Source of the DNA: a bacterium BMS3Bbin02
GTDB lineage: Bacteria; Actinomycetota; Acidimicrobiia; Spongiisociales; UBA5794
Length of the DNA: 8,997 bases
NCBI GenBank assembly: GCA_002898115.1
Contig: BDTL01000206.1
Coordinates: 1-8,997, forward strand
Direction of reading: 5' to 3'
In this document: piece by piece, positions 6,991 through 8,997 of the stretch
Layout: every line of letters starts with the position of its first letter
Numbering within the stretch: the stretch's first letter is position 1
The notes under the pieces: generated by a model
Seen by the model: the letters and a program-made list of their open reading frames with translations, nothing else
The model's database searches: none
Told to the model about the DNA's origin: nothing
Made by a program: the position numbers and the translations under genes

Positions 6991-7400
6991 CGGACCTCGA
7001 AGATCGTCTTTCCTATCTGGACTGTATCGCCTTTTCCTAGAGATGTCGGAACTGTTATCCGGCGACCGTTGACATAGGTGCCGTTCGTCGAGCCCAGGTC
7101 AGTGAGGAGGACCTTGTCCTGTTGCTGGCCGATGCGAGCGTGGAAGTCCGACGCGTACGTATCGTCGATGACGAAGTTGGCTTCCTCACTACGACCGATC
7201 ACAATCCCGGCTCCGATTCTGATGGTCTGACCCGCCATTGTTTCGGACCTGATAACAGCAAGCTCGTCGGCTACTTTCGTCTTTTTCGAGCGCTGGCCCG
7301 GCCCAACATGAGCACCTATGGACCGGGCGATCTGCCACAAGAACAGATACACCAGGGCGAGAAAAATGAGTTTAAGGATGTTGAGGAAGAGCGCGGGCAT
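6987..7400 (-). CDS. fhaB: Membrane-anchored FHA-domain protein FhaB (FipA-like)
   Basis: Phosphothreonine-binding adaptor. Of 137 residues: an N-terminal transmembrane helix (about 5-25, 'FLNILKLIFLALVYLFLW'), a short basic linker with 'GQRSKKTK' (35-42), then one FHA domain (about 58-137) with the conserved Gly69-Arg70, Ser84-x-x-His87 and 'DLGSTNGTYVNG' (101-112). Mycobacterial FhaB (Rv0019c, 155 residues) has the same architecture and is a PknA/PknB target linked to cell-division and elongation complexes. The frame is open to a TTG at 7526, but the extra 42 residues are Arg/His-rich and unlike the family, whereas the ATG at 7400 begins the hydrophobic helix directly and has a GGTGG ribosome site 5 bases upstream. 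Confidence 0.92.
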   Translation of the reverse strand: MPALFLNILKLIFLALVYLFLWQIARSIGAHVGPGQRSKKTKVADELAVIRSETMAGQTIRIGAGIVIGRSEEANFVIDDTYASDFHARIGQQQDKVLLTDLGSTNGTYVNGRRITVPTSLGKGDTVQIGKTIFEVR

Positions 7401-7405
7401 TCGTG

Positions 7406-7410
7406 CCACC
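7406..7410 (-). promoter_or_regulatory. Ribosome binding site fixing the fhaB start
   Basis: GGTGG on the minus strand, 5 bases before the ATG at 7400. It is one base off GGAGG and supports the short form of FhaB over the TTG-initiated extension. Confidence 0.5.
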
Positions 7411-7429
7411 AAACCGTTCAGATGTATGA

Positions 7430-7435
7430 ATTGTA
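7430..7435 (-). promoter_or_regulatory. Possible -10 box of an internal promoter before fhaB
   Basis: TACAAT on the minus strand lies in the 174-base fhaA-fhaB gap, 29 bases ahead of the fhaB ATG, leaving room for a leader of roughly 20 bases that contains the GGTGG site. No good -35 hexamer is visible at 16-18 bases. The same hexamer precedes fhaA. The gap also holds a 6-bp hairpin (GCACGC 7481-7486 with GCGTGC 7492-7497). Nothing else is recognised there. Confidence 0.3.
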
Positions 7436-7574
7436 TCGAGTGTCCGGGACATGTGACGCCAGATAGATGGTCGCAGCCCGGCACGCGGTCGGCGTGCGAG
7501 CGGCTCCACCGCGAATCGACCCACAACTCCTACAGTTTCGCACATCGGTCGTATACCTTTACGCAGCGCGCGGC

Positions 7575-8249
7575 TCAGGACCGGGCTTCGTACACTCTTT
7601 TGAGTGTGAGACGGTGACTCCCGACGTTGATGTAGTCATCTGGTCGAACCAACACAGGAGTCGCAGCGACTCCGATGTCATTGACGCGAGTGCCGTTGGA
7701 CGATCCAAGGTCGTAGATCCACGCCTGACTGTTTCGGGCAAAGAGCACTGCATGATGGCGGGAGACATCCGCTTGCATGATCTGAACATCACAATCCTTG
7801 TCGCGCCCGATCAAGCTGCGGATGTGGGTCACCGGGTACGCGACATTCCCTGACGTCCCCAGGAGGTTCGCCCACGGCTCTTGAGGGCTGGAGACGGTCT
7901 GAGATTCACAGCGCATCGAGCGCGTTGGTAGGGTGGGATCGCTGATGATTGTGACCGACACCGGGCCTTCCAGCCTCCAGCCTTCTTCCATAGCGGTCGC
8001 GGTGATCACCTTCTCAAGGTCTGCCGCCGTGGTCGCGTCCGGCACCAACGGCAGGTTTTCCGGATGGAGGAACAGTGTGTACACGTTCGGAACGGATGGT
8101 CCCGTCGGGTGGTCAAACATCTCGAGGTCGGCGGTCCGAAGAATCTTGTTCTCAATGTCGAGTCGTTCCGTCTTTCCGCCGAAGACAGTCGCTGAAACGC
8201 CTTCAAACAGGCGTTCGAGACGCAATTCGATACGACGTGCAAAACTCAT
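7575..8249 (-). CDS. fhaA: FHA-domain protein FhaA (DUF3662 plus FHA), compact form
   Basis: Cytosolic phosphothreonine-binding protein. Of 224 residues: an N-terminal DUF3662 domain (about 1-107; 'RIELRLERLFEGVSATVFGG' and 'VPNVYTLFLHPENL' match the family's RRLE-x-LVEG-x-F and VPN-x-F-x-V-x-LS patterns), a short linker with several Ser, Thr and Pro (about 108-135), and a C-terminal FHA domain (about 138-218) with Gly148-Arg149, Ser163-Arg-His-His166 and 'DLGSSNGTRVND' (180-191). In mycobacteria FhaA (Rv0020c, 527 residues) binds phosphorylated MviN/MurJ and PknB, with a long disordered linker between the same two domains; that linker is almost absent here. The ATG at 8249 is preferred to upstream in-frame codons because DUF3662 proteins start this way. 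No Shine-Dalgarno is present and a -10 box lies 9 bases upstream, so the mRNA may be leaderless. First gene of the operon. Confidence 0.92.
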   Translation of the reverse strand: MSFARRIELRLERLFEGVSATVFGGKTERLDIENKILRTADLEMFDHPTGPSVPNVYTLFLHPENLPLVPDATTAADLEKVITATAMEEGWRLEGPVSVTIISDPTLPTRSMRCESQTVSSPQEPWANLLGTSGNVAYPVTHIRSLIGRDKDCDVQIMQADVSRHHAVLFARNSQAWIYDLGSSNGTRVNDIGVAATPVLVRPDDYINVGSHRLTLKRVYEARS

Positions 8250-8258
8250 ACAGGCTGT

Positions 8259-8264
8259 ATTGTA
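8259..8264 (-). promoter_or_regulatory. Likely -10 box of the operon promoter ahead of fhaA
   Basis: TACAAT on the minus strand ends 9 bases before the fhaA ATG (8249). Transcription starting the usual 6-8 bases downstream would begin at about 8251-8253, two to four bases before the ATG, giving a leaderless or nearly leaderless message; this agrees with the lack of a ribosome site. The hexamers at 16-18 bases spacing (AAGTGC, AAAGTG, TAAAGT) do not resemble TTGACA, so it may need an activator or a non-housekeeping sigma factor. Confidence 0.45.
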
Positions 8265-8265
8265 G

Positions 8266-8300
8266 GTCATATGCAATTATGCACTTTATGACTAGTCATA
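8266..8300. promoter_or_regulatory. Operator-like cluster of three GTCATA half-sites with a 14-bp palindrome
   Basis: GTCATA occurs at 8266-8271 (+), 8287-8292 (-) and 8295-8300 (+). The last two form a perfect palindrome, TATGACTAGTCATA (8287-8300). The first site is 21 bp, two helical turns, from the second by centre distance, and lies in the spacer of the presumed fhaA promoter; the palindrome lies just upstream of where its -35 would be. The stretch is AT-rich compared with the surrounding genes. This looks like a binding site for a dimeric regulator of the divergent genes. The regulator is unknown. Confidence 0.45.
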
Positions 8301-8338
8301 TCACCACTCAGAGGAATGATGGCGACCACAATCGGTGG

Positions 8339-8367
8339 TTGTATGTACACTCGGAGTGGCCTTTGAT
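8339..8367 (+). promoter_or_regulatory. Weak candidate promoter for the epimerase gene, overlapping a small palindrome
   Basis: TTGTAT (8339-8344) and TTTGAT (8362-8367) have 17-base spacing and face the epimerase gene; the match to the sigma-70-type consensus is only 3/6 and 4/6. Within the spacer, CACTCGGAGTG (8348-8358) is a perfect odd palindrome with 5-bp arms. Just upstream, ACCAC (8325-8329) and GTGGT (8335-8339) form a small hairpin. A GGGG ribosome-site-like run (8407-8410) lies 5 bases before the ATG. Only the position favours these calls. Confidence 0.25.
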
Positions 8368-8415
8368 AGGCTCTTGCACGGTAGGCAACACACTCGAAAC
8401 CTCTCTGGGGATTAC

Positions 8416-8997
8416 ATGAAACTTCTACTTCTTGGTGCCGGCGGCTTCCTTGGTTCACATATCGTTGAACTCATGATTGCGCGCGGTGATCATGAGATCA
8501 TCGGCGCCGATATCAGCGACGCGAAGCTCGCGGGAATCGAGGGTTCCAACTTCGAGTTCATCAAGGCTGACTTGATGGGGAACACCGAGTTCGTCGAAGA
8601 CCTCATCAAAAACGCCGACGTCGTTGTTGATCTCATCTCAATGCCGAATCCATCTCTGTACGTGTCGGATCCGTTGAAGATCTTCAATGTGACATTTCGA
8701 CGAAATCTCGAGGTTGTCGACCTCTGTGTGAAGCATCAGAAGCGACTCATCCAGTATTCGACCTCTGAGATTTATGGCCGTCCGCAGGCAAACACGTACC
8801 AGGAGGACATCACCCCTCTGGTCATGGGTCCCGTGACAAACCAGCGATGGATTTACGCGGTATCGAAGCAGATGCTTGAGCGCGTGATCCACGCCTACTC
8901 GCTTCGCGACGAACTCGACTATTCGATTATCCGACCGTTCAACGCGATCGGTCCACGTCTCGACTACCTGGTTGAGAGTGGAACCATGGGTGGCCCG
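8416..8997 (+). CDS. NAD-dependent epimerase/dehydratase, ArnA-dehydrogenase-like (UDP-glucuronate decarboxylase type), 3' end cut off
   Basis: Extended short-chain dehydrogenase acting on a nucleotide sugar. The 194 visible residues begin with a Rossmann beta strand and the NAD loop 'GAGGFLG' (7-13), then Asp32 at the end of strand 2, 'STSEIYG' (115-121), the catalytic Tyr147-x3-Lys151 in 'WIYAVSKQMLERVIHAY', and 'RPFNAIGPRLD' (173-183). As I recall it, the dehydrogenase domain of ArnA shares STSEVYG, WIYSVSKQLLDRVIWAY and RPFNWMGPRLD, so Ser117 and Glu118 match the Ser-Glu pair linked there to oxidative decarboxylation of UDP-glucuronate. Likely products are UDP-4-keto-pentose or UDP-xylose, feeding cell-surface polysaccharide. 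Nothing precedes the Rossmann fold, so there is no N-terminal formyltransferase domain as in full ArnA. It is divergent from fhaA; the exact substrate is unproven and the C-terminal sugar-binding part lies outside the window. Confidence 0.82.
   Translation, partial: MKLLLLGAGGFLGSHIVELMIARGDHEIIGADISDAKLAGIEGSNFEFIKADLMGNTEFVEDLIKNADVVVDLISMPNPSLYVSDPLKIFNVTFRRNLEVVDLCVKHQKRLIQYSTSEIYGRPQANTYQEDITPLVMGPVTNQRWIYAVSKQMLERVIHAYSLRDELDYSIIRPFNAIGPRLDYLVESGTMGGP

Noticed and set aside
7401..7526. A 42-residue extension of FhaB starting at TTG 7526, preceded by a GGAG-like sequence
   Set aside because: The extra sequence is Arg/His-rich and unlike any FhaB; the ATG at 7400 begins the transmembrane helix and has its own ribosome site.
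8250..8276. Nine extra N-terminal residues for FhaA from an in-frame upstream start
   Set aside because: They would be encoded by the putative -10 box and half-site region, and DUF3662 proteins begin at the MSFARRIE-like segment.

Overview
This window looks like the chromosome of a moderately GC-rich actinobacterium. The main reason is gene order: reading down the minus strand from 8249 to 1234 it carries fhaA, fhaB, pstP, rodA, pbpA and pknB, the order of the well-known mycobacterial Ser/Thr phospho-signalling and cell-elongation operon, with pknA missing. The poly-threonine tail on PknB is a style I associate with Acidimicrobiia and their marine relatives, but that placement is an inference, and genus cannot be read from the sequence.

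Layout. Bases 1-333 (+) hold the 3' end of a SnoaL/DUF4440-like small protein. A strong hairpin at 344-390 separates it from the convergent minus-strand operon. That operon, given here in the + direction and so in reverse order of transcription, is: mutY (402-1229, A/G-specific adenine glycosylase), pknB (1234-3480, receptor kinase with five PASTA repeats), pbpA (3525-4997, class B penicillin-binding transpeptidase), rodA (4994-6274, SEDS glycosyltransferase), pstP (6271-6990, PP2C phosphatase), fhaB (6987-7400, membrane-anchored FHA protein) and fhaA (7575-8249, DUF3662 plus FHA protein). Three consecutive junctions (fhaB/pstP, pstP/rodA, rodA/pbpA) are 4-base ATGA overlaps, and pknB/mutY are 3 to 4 bases apart, so translation is tightly coupled. 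A 166-base divergent intergenic region (8250-8415) contains a likely -10 box for fhaA, repeated GTCATA half-sites including a perfect 14-bp palindrome, and the upstream region of a plus-strand NAD-dependent sugar-nucleotide epimerase/decarboxylase (8416 to beyond the end of the window) that resembles the dehydrogenase domain of ArnA.

How the genes work together (family knowledge plus inference). RodA polymerises glycan strands from lipid II and PbpA cross-links them. PknB probably senses muropeptides or lipid II through its PASTA repeats outside the cell and phosphorylates cytoplasmic targets. PstP reverses this, and FhaA and FhaB read phosphothreonine marks. Compared with the mycobacterial locus this version is reduced: one kinase instead of two, a phosphatase with no membrane or external part, and an FhaA without the long linker. 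mutY, a DNA repair gene, rides at the end of the operon. I saw no tRNA, rRNA, CRISPR array, insertion sequence or phage gene. The window is mostly a conserved housekeeping locus; the points of interest are its lineage-specific departures and the divergent regulatory region.
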